Shown here one piece after another: positions 30,407 through 39,674 of a stretch of 64,000 bases of DNA. Position numbers and translations under genes: made by a program. The DNA comes from Emiliania huxleyi CCMP1516. Its lineage: Eukaryota > Haptophyta > Isochrysidales > Noelaerhabdaceae. Under the pieces are notes generated by a model. The model had not been told where the DNA came from. It was given only the letters and a program-made list of their open reading frames with translations, and did not search any database. The stretch lies in the NCBI RefSeq assembly GCF_000372725.1, contig NW_005197576.1:2166-66165 (forward strand), written 5' to 3'. Numbering within the stretch: position 1 is the first letter of the stretch; each line of letters starts with the position of its first letter.

Positions 30407-31715
30407 TCAGCCCTCGAGCGCGTCGCGCAGCCGCTCGAGCCGCCGCTTCTCGTTCCTCCAGTTGAGCCTCAGCGTGCGCACGTCGCCCGACAGCTGCACC
30501 AGCCCCGGCTTGGCGCCGGCCGGCTTGCTCACCTGCCTCGCGCGGCACAGGTTCACGCCGACCGAGCCGGAGCGCGCCGCCTTTGAGTAGTTCGCCGCGA
30601 GGACGGCCGCGTCGAGCTCCACCTGCCGCGGAGCAGCGAGCTCATGCCCCCCTCCCCTCATCCTAACCCCTGGCCCCGCCCTTCCCGCTCGCCTCTCGCG
30701 GCAGCGTCGCCGCGTCGCCGACGCTCTCCGCGCGAATCACGACGTGCGAGCCTGCGGCAGCCGACGCTCGCTCACTCGATGTGCGCGAGGCGGGCCGGTC
30801 CCTGGCCAGCGCACCTGCGCAGCCCGCCGCATGCATCCACCAGTCGTCCGCGTCGCGGTGGAGGGGGTCGGTGCTGAGGGCGTCGTTGTCGGACGCCTGG
30901 CCGGGCAAGCGCCACACGCTCGCCCTCCCCGCTCGCGAGGCGCGGATCACGGCCACAACCTCTCGGCCACATCTCCGCTGCATCTCGCCTGCTTGCCGAC
31001 CCGGATCTCGGCGCCGCCCTCGCTCCGGAAGACGCGGTAGGGAAGGCGCGGCTTTGCGCGCGGGCCTAGAGTAAGGTGTTACGGGTACGGGTTCGGGTTC
31101 GGGTTGGGTAGGGGAGGCGCGGGTTGGCGCGCGGGCCCTTTGGCTTCTTCGGTCTCGGCGGTGGCCGAGCCGGTGGCTGGTCGCTCACGCCTGCGGCCGA
31201 GGGCGAGCCGGCGTGTGGGGCGGCCGACCTCGCGATGGCGCCGGCCGCGGTGCCGCGCCGAGGTCGGCCGCGAGGCTTAGCAGCTGCGCGAGCGGAGTGG
31301 CGTCGGCGGCGTCGGCCGAAGCCGTGCAAGTCTTGAGGCCCTGGACCAGCGAGTCCAGCCGCTCCACCCTCTCCGCCTCGGCTGCCGCCGCGGCGCGCAG
31401 CTCGTCGCAGTTGGGAAGCGCCTCGAGCGCCTCGAGCGCCGCGTCCTCGTCGGAGAGCAGCTCCTCCATGCGCGCGTCGCAGAGCTCCGCGCGCTCCCGG
31501 GCCTTTGCCGCCTTTTTCTGCGCGCGGTAAAGCTTGCGCTGCGACTCCTTGCGCATTCCGTCGAGGTTGATCTCTGTGTCGAGGCCTTCTATCGCACTGC
31601 CGGCAGCCGCGTAGAGCCTGGCAGCGCGTGGCGGAGCGCGGGCGAGCACGGCTCGCAGCGGAGGCCGGTGTGCGACGCGCGAGGCGAGGATGACCGTGGC
31701 GAGGAGCTTGTGCAT
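30407..31715 (-). CDS. NFACT-R domain protein (Rqc2/NEMF/RqcH family), plastid-type leader
   Basis: Exon 1 begins at 31715 (MHKLLATVILASRVAHRPPL, organelle leader) and encodes a coiled coil (NLDGMRKESQRKLYRAQKKA ... LDSLVQGLKT). Later exons assemble an NFACT-R fold: FRSEGGAEIRVGKQ (ending 30989), ASDNDALSTDPLHRDADDWW then MHAAGCAG (30896-30815), SHVVIRAES (30751-30693), and VELDAAVLAANYSKAA with PAGAKPGLV (30622-30407). Introns 30897-30988 and 30623-30692 are GC-AG; 30752-30814 is GT-AG. Rqc2/RqcH proteins bind split large ribosomal subunits and tag stalled chains. Here only the coiled coil and NFACT-R seem present; the usual N-terminal NFACT-N region is missing. The exon between 31180 and 31033 is uncertain because of a direct repeat. 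Confidence 0.75.
31033..31137. repeat. 32-bp direct repeats flanking an NFACT-R gene intron
   Basis: 31033-31064 and 31106-31137 are near-identical (28 of 32 bases). Between them is a GGGTTC-rich stretch. On the gene strand the repeats sit at the two ends of the probable intron. Confidence 0.8.
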
Positions 31716-33373
31716 GGCAGCAGCAGCGGTCGAGGGGTGGCCACGAACTGCGAAAGCGCGACGCTGCGGGTTCGGGCTCCTCGGTGGAATAGGGTTTCAA
31801 GACGCTTTCTTTTTTCGTGCTGGCCCTAGAGGAATCCTCGGACGACCCCTGACGTTGCGAGCGGCACTGTGAGCACGCTGCATTCGACGCTGCATGGCTC
31901 GCACTCGGTCGATGGATGGACGATGGGAGGCGAGCTTGCGAGAGTCACACACGACACACACGACACGACAGGGACACAGACACAGACACAGACACAGACA
32001 CAGACACACACACTGCGCTCCCCTCAGCGGGCAGGGAGACGCGAGCCCGACGGAGTCCGGTGGCGGGGGCCCACGCAGCAAGCCCCTGCACTGACATGGT
32101 TGGTGCTAAGCCGCCGCCGCCGCTCGCTCTCGAACTGCGTCGCGCTGCTGCCCGTTCCCGGAGCGCAGAGCGCGATTTTGGTGGCCAGGGCCTTGCCTGA
32201 AGGGGGGCGGGGCAGGGGGGGAGAAGATGAGGACGTCACCGAGCGGGTGGAGCTGCCGGGAAGGTGGTGGGCGGGGCATGTGGATGCACCTCAAATACGA
32301 TCGAGGAGCGGGAAGACCGCCCGCTACTCCGGCGGGAGAGTGCTCCCCCGCCGCCCCCTGGGTCACCCCGAGTGACCTCGCAGCCCACGCCGTGGGGCGC
32401 TGCTGTCAGGGGAATGTTGGGGGCGTGCAAAGCCGCGATGCCTTCTCCATGTCGTGCTCCGCTGGTAGCACGGCTCGTGCTTTGATTCTCGCCGGCCGAT
32501 GAAGCGAAGCAATGGCAACCACCAGGAAAGAGTGCGCCAATGCCCGCTGCGGCGCCTTGCCGGCGAAGCCCCAAAAATCGTCCGCCGGAGGTGCAATGAC
32601 GGCTCAGTAAAAAGATTCTGCGTGATTCTGGCTGGGCTAGCCGTTTCAGACAGCCTCCGAGGTCTTGAAGCGACGCACAGCGTGTGGCTTGCGGCGTGGT
32701 ACGCCATGGTCGACGCCGACACCACGCCGTATTCCATGCAGCTCGCCGCCTCCTCGCCGCCGAGCATGCGCCCGTCGCCGAGCGCCATGGCGCATGGGAG
32801 CCAAACGCCTGCGGCACAGTGTGAGCAATGCGATATGCGTGAGCCGGCGTGCCACGGCCGACGGGTAAGCGTCGCTGCGTGCGGTGCGCACGTCGCGGCG
32901 CGGCGTTGCGGTCGCGTGAGCGGCGGCGGCGGAGTGGCTGTGCGCGCCGGTCGGAGTATTCGCGCGCATTGGATCTGTGGAGAGCGCGAGCGTGCCGGCA
33001 AGGCGGCGAGCGGTGGTAGGGCCTGGCGCGATACCTGCGCGAAGTTGTTGTTGAGCTGGCCAAACGGGATGCCACCAGGTCTTGCTTGAGTAGCCTAGCC
33101 GCAATAGAGTAAGGGCGTGAGGCAGTGTTGTGTCCGCGATGGCGCTCGAATGAGGGCGTGGAAAGATGGGTGACCTGGGTACCGAATGCGCTCGTGGCTC
33201 GCCTCCGCGCCCGAGCGACAGGCGTGGGTCCTCAGACTGCACCCAGGGCCCGAGCCTCACGGCTGCAACCCTCGGACTCGGTCCGTCACGAGCTAGCCGG
33301 CCGCGGCACTTCGAATGGCCCCATGACGTGGGGGAGGGCTAAATCTTTTGTGGAACCAGTCTATGAGTCTGCA
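31716..33373. other. Gene-poor region
   Basis: Contains an (ACAGAC)n tract (about 31973-32013) and several overlapping frames on both strands around 32240-33260. None shows a recognisable domain or clear protein character. One minus-strand frame near 32870-32560 is the best candidate for a decayed gene. Confidence 0.5.
31973..32013. repeat. (ACAGAC)n short tandem repeat
   Basis: Several consecutive CACAGA units, ending in CACACAC. Confidence 0.9.
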
Positions 33374-34830
33374 CAGAGGGGTGGTTGACGGGTTGAGGGT
33401 TGAGGCCCCCCCTCAACCATCTGGTTGACGGTTGAGACCCCCCGTCAACCCTTTAGTTGGGGGTTGAGGGCTCCGGGGCCTATTCACAGGGCTCGCGCGT
33501 GATCACAAGATTGGAACAGCCCTGCCGCCAAAAAAATCGCTTCGCCTGCGGCGCGCTCTTGCGGTCCTCGTACCCATAAGTAGGAGACGCTCACTGTCGC
33601 CATTCAGGCGCCTGATCCTTCAGCAAAGCGATGGCCTACCAGGTACGAGTTCAGATGCGCGCCCGGCAGAAGACGCTTGTGATGCCGCATGCATGCAGTG
33701 GAATGCGCACAGAGAACGGACGGCAAGAGAAGGCAAGGGAAGGAAGAGAAACGGCTGGTGAAGCTCAGCTCACGGCGTAGTATTGCGGTCACTAACCATT
33801 CACGGCAAGAGTCACGGTGAATGCTGCCGCATAAAAGCAACAGAGTCGCGGTTGGCGCGATGGTCTTGTCGCGGTTCACGACTTGACGTTGCACACGGTC
33901 ATAGACGCAGTATCTGTTTGGCGAGCCTCAAGCAGCGAAAGCAGGCGCGAGAAATTAATGATAATGTCAATCCTGAGATCTCAATTTTGGCGCTAGTTTC
34001 GTTTTCTGGTACATCATGACGACTTGGGTCTCATGTAGCTCTCGACGGCTCTTCGACGGCTCTTTCTGGTTGGATCAGACAGTGCTATCAGTCAACAACA
34101 CAATGCCGAGAGCAGGGCGGCCTTCGAGCAGGGCGGCCTTCGAGGCAACTAAGTTCCTGCTGCATTTTTCATCGTACAACTTGATGGCGGGCGGACGTGT
34201 CGAGCATGGAAGGCGGCCATTGCTCAAACCTGTTCGAGTTGGCCTCCGGGAACAAGGGTGCGTGGCCGGCGCGGTCTGTTTCACGTGCAATAAGGGCAAC
34301 GCCATCAAAATCGCGAACATGGGCCGACATGCCTCCGACATTTCTCAGGGCCCGGACGGAAGCTCTGCAGACAGCCAGACCGCTCTGCGCGGCCGGACCG
34401 ACTTTTTCAGACTTTGCTATTCTGGATACTGAGGGTATGTGCTGCTAGATCTCACTGAGCTGAGCTCGTATCTGGCTTTGGTAAGCAGTTTTGAGTTCGG
34501 TAATGTCTCCGGAGACGGAGGGCCGCGTCCGCGGACGACCATGACGTCGGCCGGGATCCCCCCGTGCGGGGGCCTTCGACGCGCCGTTTTTACGATACTT
34601 GCTTCAGCTACGTGCGTGAATGGGAGGTGTGATGCAGCATCCAGGCGTTAAAGAAGACGACATGAATGGTTCACAGAGAATGTGTGTTCAGACCTTTGCG
34701 CGGGGGGTGTGAACAGCCATTCCGCGTGGTTGAGGGGTTGAAGGGGTCTGTCAACCACTTGGTTGAGGGTTGAGGCCTCTGTCAACCACGTGGTTGACAG
34801 TTGAGGCAATCGGCCTCAACCACCGCTCTG
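33374..34830. mobile_element. Candidate DNA transposon with short TIRs and GGTTGA subterminal repeats
   Basis: The left end CAGAGGGGTGGTTGA and the right end, inverted, CAGAGCGGTGGTTGA, match over 15 bp with one mismatch. Just inside each end are many copies of GGTTGAC/GGTTGAGG in both orientations (33381-33475 and 34726-34822). This parallels the subterminal repeats of the hAT element at 13168. The 8-bp flanks (AGTCTGCA and AGTAGATA) agree at only four positions, so a target-site duplication is not demonstrated. No transposase frame is visible in the 1.3-kb interior, which has lower GC than surrounding DNA. Confidence 0.6.
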
Positions 34831-34937
34831 AGTAGATATGAGTTTGAAAGAATTTTTTCTTTTGGACTTTTTGGGTAAGGTAGGCACAACCCGCAGGCGC
34901 GCGCGCCGGCCGCGCGGAAACGGCGCACCGCACCGAC

Positions 34938-35678
34938 ATGTTGTTCAGCGCTCCTCTCGTCCGGCCGCTCCTGCTCGCCTTCAACCGAGCGAGCGTCTCT
35001 CCCGCCGTCGCGGCCCTCGATCGGAACGAGCACCTCATCTGGCAGCCCGGCTTCGGCCCGCGCTTTCTCCTCTCGCTCGTGGCATGCGCGGCGGTCTCGA
35101 CGCTCGCTCCGCCCAGCGGGACGCAGGCGCTGCGGCTCGCGCTGCGGCGCGCAGCCGGCCGATTCGAGTGGTGGTTTCTGGTCGGCCTCGCCTCCTCCTC
35201 GTGCTGCGCCCTGCAGCTCCTCCTCAACGCCACCCTCGCCATTGGCTGCGCGGGCTTCAACACCGTGCTCGGCCCTCCGCGGCCAGCCTTCCTCGCGCTC
35301 GCCGTCGTGCTCCAGTGCCACCTGTGGCGCGCGGCCCTCGCCGCGACCCCTCCGCGCCTCGTCCAGGCGGCGGCCGCCACCGCGCTCTGCACCGCCCTGT
35401 CGCTCCTGCCCGAGGCGCTCCACTGGTGGGTGCACCGGCGCGACGGCTGGCGCACCGGCGGCGGGGAGGCGGTGTCGCTGCAGGTCGGCGGGATGGGGTG
35501 CACGGCGTGCACCCAGAAGGTCCTCTCCGCGCTCGAGGCGGTCGACGGCGTCGACAACTGCGAGGTGGACCTGCCGGCCGGCGTGGCGTGGCTGCGGCTC
35601 GGGCCGCGCGCCGACGCGGCGACGCTCGGAAGGGCGGCGCGAGCCGTGCGCGACGTCGGGTTCACGTGTGACGCCTGA
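34938..35678 (+). CDS. MerT-like membrane transporter fused to a C-terminal HMA domain
   Basis: Intronless, 246 residues. The N-terminal two-thirds has about four hydrophobic segments, including LASSSCCALQLLLNATLAIG: a Ser-Ser-x-Cys-Cys in a membrane helix, the mercury-binding signature of MerT, followed by a helix with the MerT-like RPAFLALAVVL. The last 70 residues form a heavy-metal-associated domain with GMGCTACTQKVLSAL (CxxC) and the expected end VRDVGFTC. In bacteria MerP (an HMA protein) hands Hg(II) to MerT, so the fusion suggests one-polypeptide metal capture and transport. The metal is not proven and copper is possible. It starts 107 bp from the right end of a transposon-like element. 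Confidence 0.65.
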   Translation: MLFSAPLVRPLLLAFNRASVSPAVAALDRNEHLIWQPGFGPRFLLSLVACAAVSTLAPPSGTQALRLALRRAAGRFEWWFLVGLASSSCCALQLLLNATLAIGCAGFNTVLGPPRPAFLALAVVLQCHLWRAALAATPPRLVQAAAATALCTALSLLPEALHWWVHRRDGWRTGGGEAVSLQVGGMGCTACTQKVLSALEAVDGVDNCEVDLPAGVAWLRLGPRADAATLGRAARAVRDVGFTCDA

Positions 35679-35975
35679 GAAAAGTCGTCCGAGCCGGAGG
35701 CTGTTTTGTGGTCGCGCGGGTACGCGGTGTGGGCGGCGCGTTCTCTCTCCGACGTTATATTGGGGTGTGTCCGAGTGGGATCGCTGGGATCATGCGTGGG
35801 TGCCGTCGCGCAGCCCACAACGTGAGAGGGGCGGCGCTGGGCGGGATACGTCACAGTGCGGCGGTCTTTTTTTGTGCGAACTTGGAGCACTCTTTGGAGG
35901 AGTGCCGGCTACAGGGCGAAGGCCGGCGAACGCGTCCGCACTCGTTCGTTGTAAGAGTTTAAACGCGAGAGATGC
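35679..35975. other. Intergenic between convergent genes
   Basis: No gene or repeat recognised. Confidence 0.5.
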
Positions 35976-36923
35976 CTACCACGTCATCCCTCGCCGCTCC
36001 CCGCCCGCCTCAGGCGCGTAGCCGGCGTCCGCGGCAGCGATTGCGGCGACGTCGTTCCCCAGGAGCGGCGGCTCGTCACGGGGCGCCGCCGGGTCCGCGC
36101 GCTTGCGGAAGACGGAGATGTACATGTTGCCGTTGTTGCGCTGCACCTTTTGGCCCTCGTCCGTGTGTATAAGCAGCGGCACGCACGGGTCGGCGCGCAG
36201 CTCGTCGCGCGAGAGGCGCTCGAAGAGAGGCGAGGCGGTGAGGTGGCCCACCATCCACTCCATCAGCTCTGCCACGTCGGTGATGGCGTACAGGTGGCCG
36301 CCGGCCGAGAGCGTGTACCCAAACTCGGCGAGCAGCGGCTGCGAGATGATCCGCTTCCGGTGGTTCTTCCGCTTGAAGTGGGGGTCGGGGAAGCAGATGA
36401 AGATCTTGCTCAGCTGGCCCTTCTCGAAGAAGTTTGGCATGAACCGCATTGCATTGTTGTGCAGCGCCCACACGTTCTCGTACGTGGCGGCGTCGGCGGC
36501 GTCAGCAGCCGTCGCCTGCGCAGCCTCGTGTCGGAGGGCGAGGGCCCGCTTCTGCACGTACTCGACGAGCTTCGGTCGGATCTCGATGCCGAGGACCAGC
36601 TGGGACGGGAAGGTCTTTGCCTGTGCCGCAAGCGGAGCGGCAGGGCGTCAGGCGGCCGAGGACGGGTGGCGCGGCGGCCGAGCGGCGCGCGCCAGCGAGA
36701 GGCAGAGTGAGCCAAAGCCGCATCCCACATCCACGAAGGTCACCCGCTCGCCGCTGGCACGCTGCGGAAAGTACTCGCCCCAGGGCACGTCCTGCGGACG
36801 AGCTGGGAACCAAAAGTCGTTGGCGTTGAGCACGTTGGAGTGTGCGCGTGAGCGAAAGTGCTTCTTCTGCGGCATTTGCGGCCCACTCTCATCCTCGCCC
36901 TCGCGCGAACGCGCTCCCGTCAT
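35976..36923 (-). CDS. tRNA (guanine-N7)-methyltransferase, TrmB/METTL1 family
   Basis: Two exons (36923-36693 and 36620-35976) joined by a 72-nt GC-AG intron. The joined protein has the family motifs in order: the SAM loop TFVDVGCGFGSLCLSLA, VLGIEIRPKLVEYV, NAMRFMPNFF, and IFICFPDPHFKRKNHRKRI, then LAEFGYTLSAGGHLYAITDV. METTL1/Trm8 makes m7G46 in tRNA using SAM, with WDR4/Trm82 as partner. In eukaryotes the N-terminus RSRAHSNVLNAND is characteristic and is present here. Length of about 268 residues is normal. No targeting leader is seen, so it is probably the cytosolic/nuclear enzyme. Confidence 0.93.
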
Positions 36924-37026
36924 CGCACGGCAGGACGGCTAATCCAAGAAGGCAGGTGCTTCCTCGCGACGAGGAGAGCGTCCTGAGAAAACCCAGACCC
37001 ACGGCCCTGGATGTGAGGTTACCGAC

Positions 37027-37068
<42 letters not shown>

Positions 37069-37771
37069 GCGAGAATAGCTCCGCCGTTCATGGAGGCAAC
37101 CGATGCGAGTCGACTGGTGTGTGTCGTCGTGGTTTCGTATCAAGAATTCTCTCTCTCTCTCGTTACCGACTGCACTCCAAGTGCTCCAAGTGCTCCACGT
37201 CTCGGCAAACGTTGCTCCGTCCCCTCAAGTGCCGGCGTGCACTCATCCTGCAACTCTGCCGCCGCGTCGAAGGCCGTGCCGTCGGCCGGAGCGGTGCCGC
37301 CCTCGGCCGGAGAGTGCGCAGCCGCGAGGGGGGCTCGCGGTCGTGGCGGCGGGGGTGGCCCCGGCCATCTCGGGCAAGTGGCGACGCGTGACTCGCACGT
37401 TGGGCTCGGAAACGTGGCGGCGGGGTACGGATATCGGCGCGCACAGGGTATCCGGTCAGTCGCGCGATGGCCGATGGGCACATGGTATCAGGGTATCCGC
37501 TGGGAGGCTGAACTCTATACCCGTGCGCCGTGGGTGGGAGGGAGGGATGAACTCATATGGATGAACTCTATACCCGTGGGCGATATAGAATCCTGCGCTG
37601 CGCGCGCGAGGGCCGCCAGACCAAAAGAACTCTACAAATTTCCTTCCGTCGCGGATCTTATTTCTTTTTGCGGCTCTTTTAACCCCGAGTTTGCGGCGGG
37701 CGCGCCCTGACGGTTACGCCCTTTCGCTAGGGCCTCTCTCTGCGGCGCAACAGGCTGCCCGGGCTTGAGGC
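36924..37771. other. Intergenic with AG microsatellite and short direct repeats
   Basis: Holds (AG)n at 37028-37065, a segment near 37172-37200 matching 15598-15617 in reverse, and two copies of GAACTCTATACCCGTG (about 37508 and 37562). No gene seen. Confidence 0.5.
37028..37065. repeat. (AG)n microsatellite
   Basis: About 19 perfect AG units. Confidence 0.97.
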
Positions 37772-38863
37772 ATGGCCGACGAGCCATCGTCACGAGCTGC
37801 CTCAGCGCCGGCGCCGCACTACGCTCTCCCCAGCCTCTGCGCCGAGCTGCCCGAGTACACCAACGCCGAGGCCGACGCGATCGCCCAGGCGTTCCGATCC
37901 GGCAACTTTTGCTCCCTCAAGGTTCATCGCGGGGGTCGCTGCGCCTCCAGTCTCTCGCGCTCTCATTCCTAGATGCGCATGCGCCCGCAGGACATACCGA
38001 ATCGCCTCGGCTGCGGCAGCGTCGCGCGCCACCGCTTTCGCAAGGTCCTGAAGAGCCGCGAGCCGGTTGCAGCGTGCGGCTCGTACTCGAGGCGATCGGC
38101 GTTTTCAGAGTTTGAGTACATTCCCTCGCCCTACTCGATGGCCGAGAGCATCCGCCGTCAGGAGCGGCTGCACCACGAGTCACAGGCGGAGCGGTTTGGT
38201 GGCGGTGCGTGGCGCGCGGCCGGCTCCGCCTGCCCGCTGAGGCACGAGGCCTTTGGGAGAGCCGACGGCTTTAGCGTATACCAGAGCGAGCCGGACCCGT
38301 TTGGCGCCGCGGAGGACCAGGCTCTGAGGCAAAAGTGGCTGCAGGACGCCGCAATCCTCGCGGGGCCGTTTCGCCCCGCGGGGCGCAACAAGGGGCGTGC
38401 CGGAGAGTCGTCGAGCGAGCTGCCGTCGGGCAGCATGCTGCCCGAGATGGTGCAGCAGATCCACAGGCAGCTGCAGGCCGACTGGTCGCTGCCGTTCGTC
38501 GTGTGCTCGACGGAGGACGAGCACATCGTGATTCGGGTCGAGCTCTCGGCGCTCGATGCGGCGCCCGGGCTCGTCGCCTACATGAACGCCTTTGCGCGCT
38601 CCAACCACTTCGTCAACGCGTACCGGCTGAGACGCACCGTCGAGGACTGGAACGTGACGCCCGGCGACGGGCACCTCTACTTCACGCTGCGGCCGCCGTG
38701 GGTGCGATCGACCTCCACGGAGACCTTCTACTCGCTGCACCCGGAGCAACGCGCTTGGGGGCCACGACGCCAGGTGGCAGCGAGCGGGGCGCGGGGCGAC
38801 ACATCAAGCATCTCTCTCTCAACAACAAGTGGCAGAGGTGAGGAGCTGCCGCTGGGAACCTAA
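37772..38863 (+). CDS. Conserved-looking hypothetical protein, two exons
   Basis: Exon 1 37772-37921 (MADEPSSRAASAPAP ... RSGNFCSLK) and exon 2 37991-38863, with a 69-nt GT-AG intron; the join gives NFCSLKDIPNRLGCG. The middle has EFEYIPSPYSMAESIRRQER, HESQAERFGGGAW, CPLRHEAFG and DPFGAAEDQALRQKWLQDA, which look like ordered, low-complexity-free protein. This style recalls flagellar and ciliary inner-lumen proteins, but I cannot name the family. A second folded region follows (LPFVVCSTEDEHIVIRVELS), then a Ser-rich tail. No membrane segment. Confidence 0.65.
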
Positions 38864-39182
38864 GGCCGTGAAGATGCGGTAACGATTGCGTGGTGAGTGC
38901 TATAAATCCTATATAAAAACGACACTTGTCACTCTGGTCTCCGCACCATCTCACTTGCTCTCTGCAGACGACCCCGGCTGCCCGGCAGCCGGCTAGTCGC
39001 CGACCACCCCCCTCACAAAGAACCCTGCACAGAGATCGCACGGGCGGGGACCTGTTCCTTTTTGCCGATTTCCTAGTATGTTATGAAACACATTGCGTTT
39101 TGAATTCTTTTTCAGTTCGAGGTGGTTTCCAGGCCGCCACGCGCGGCGGAAATCGAGCTCCCGCCGCAATCGGAGCGGAGTC
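38864..39182 (+). promoter_or_regulatory. Intergenic, possible TATA element
   Basis: TATAAA at 38901 and TATATAAAA at 38910 lie about 270 bp before the next plus-strand start codon. In this GC-rich genome such AT boxes stand out, but distance to a transcription start is unknown. Confidence 0.3.
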
Positions 39183-39503
39183 ATGCTCGAGACGCTGAGA
39201 CGGATCTCTGAAGCGCACGAGCGGCTCAAGCACCGGATCCACAACACGCGGATACCCATTCGCAACAAGCGCGCTCTCTTCCTCGTCAAGTGCTTTTACG
39301 CCGTCGCGCCTGTCGTCAGCGGCTACTGGATTATGCAGCAGGTGCAGCCGGACCCGAAGGAGATGGAAGATAAGCTGAGGGCCTTGGAGGCACGCGATCC
39401 AGAGAGGTTTGCCGAGGCGCGACGCGCGGCCGAGGCAAATCGCAGGCAGCTGCAGGAGGTGCTGCAGCAGGCGGAGCGGGCAGCTGCCGCCGCGCGAAGC
39501 TAG
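39183..39503 (+). CDS. Small single-span membrane protein
   Basis: 106 residues: a basic N-terminus (RIHNTRIPIRNKRALF), one hydrophobic segment (FLVKCFYAVAPVVSGYWIM), then an acidic/basic alpha-helical tail (DKLRALEARDPERFAEARRA) likely to form a coiled coil. Size and layout resemble small assembly factors or supernumerary subunits of the inner mitochondrial membrane, which is a guess. Intronless. Confidence 0.6.
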   Translation: MLETLRRISEAHERLKHRIHNTRIPIRNKRALFLVKCFYAVAPVVSGYWIMQQVQPDPKEMEDKLRALEARDPERFAEARRAAEANRRQLQEVLQQAERAAAAARS

Positions 39504-39674
39504 TGTTGTATGCGCACAGTAATCACTCTCTCACTCCCTGCTGTCTTGTCTTGGAGCTTGTACCTGCTGTGGAGCTTGTCCTGCGCTGGCTCCGTGCTCG
39601 ATCTCCCCTCTCTCTCTGACTCGCCGCTGATGTCTCTTTTTACTTTCCACTTTGGTCTCCACCGTGCACTTTTC

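Noticed and set aside
32236..33260. Several overlapping frames on both strands, one with MERP-like Ala/Ser stretches
   Set aside because: No recognisable domain, conflicting frames and no splice-consistent join; perhaps a decayed gene, but not supportable.
33366..34838. 8-bp target-site duplication for the second TIR element
   Set aside because: Flanking octamers agree at only four of eight positions, so it was not annotated as a duplication.
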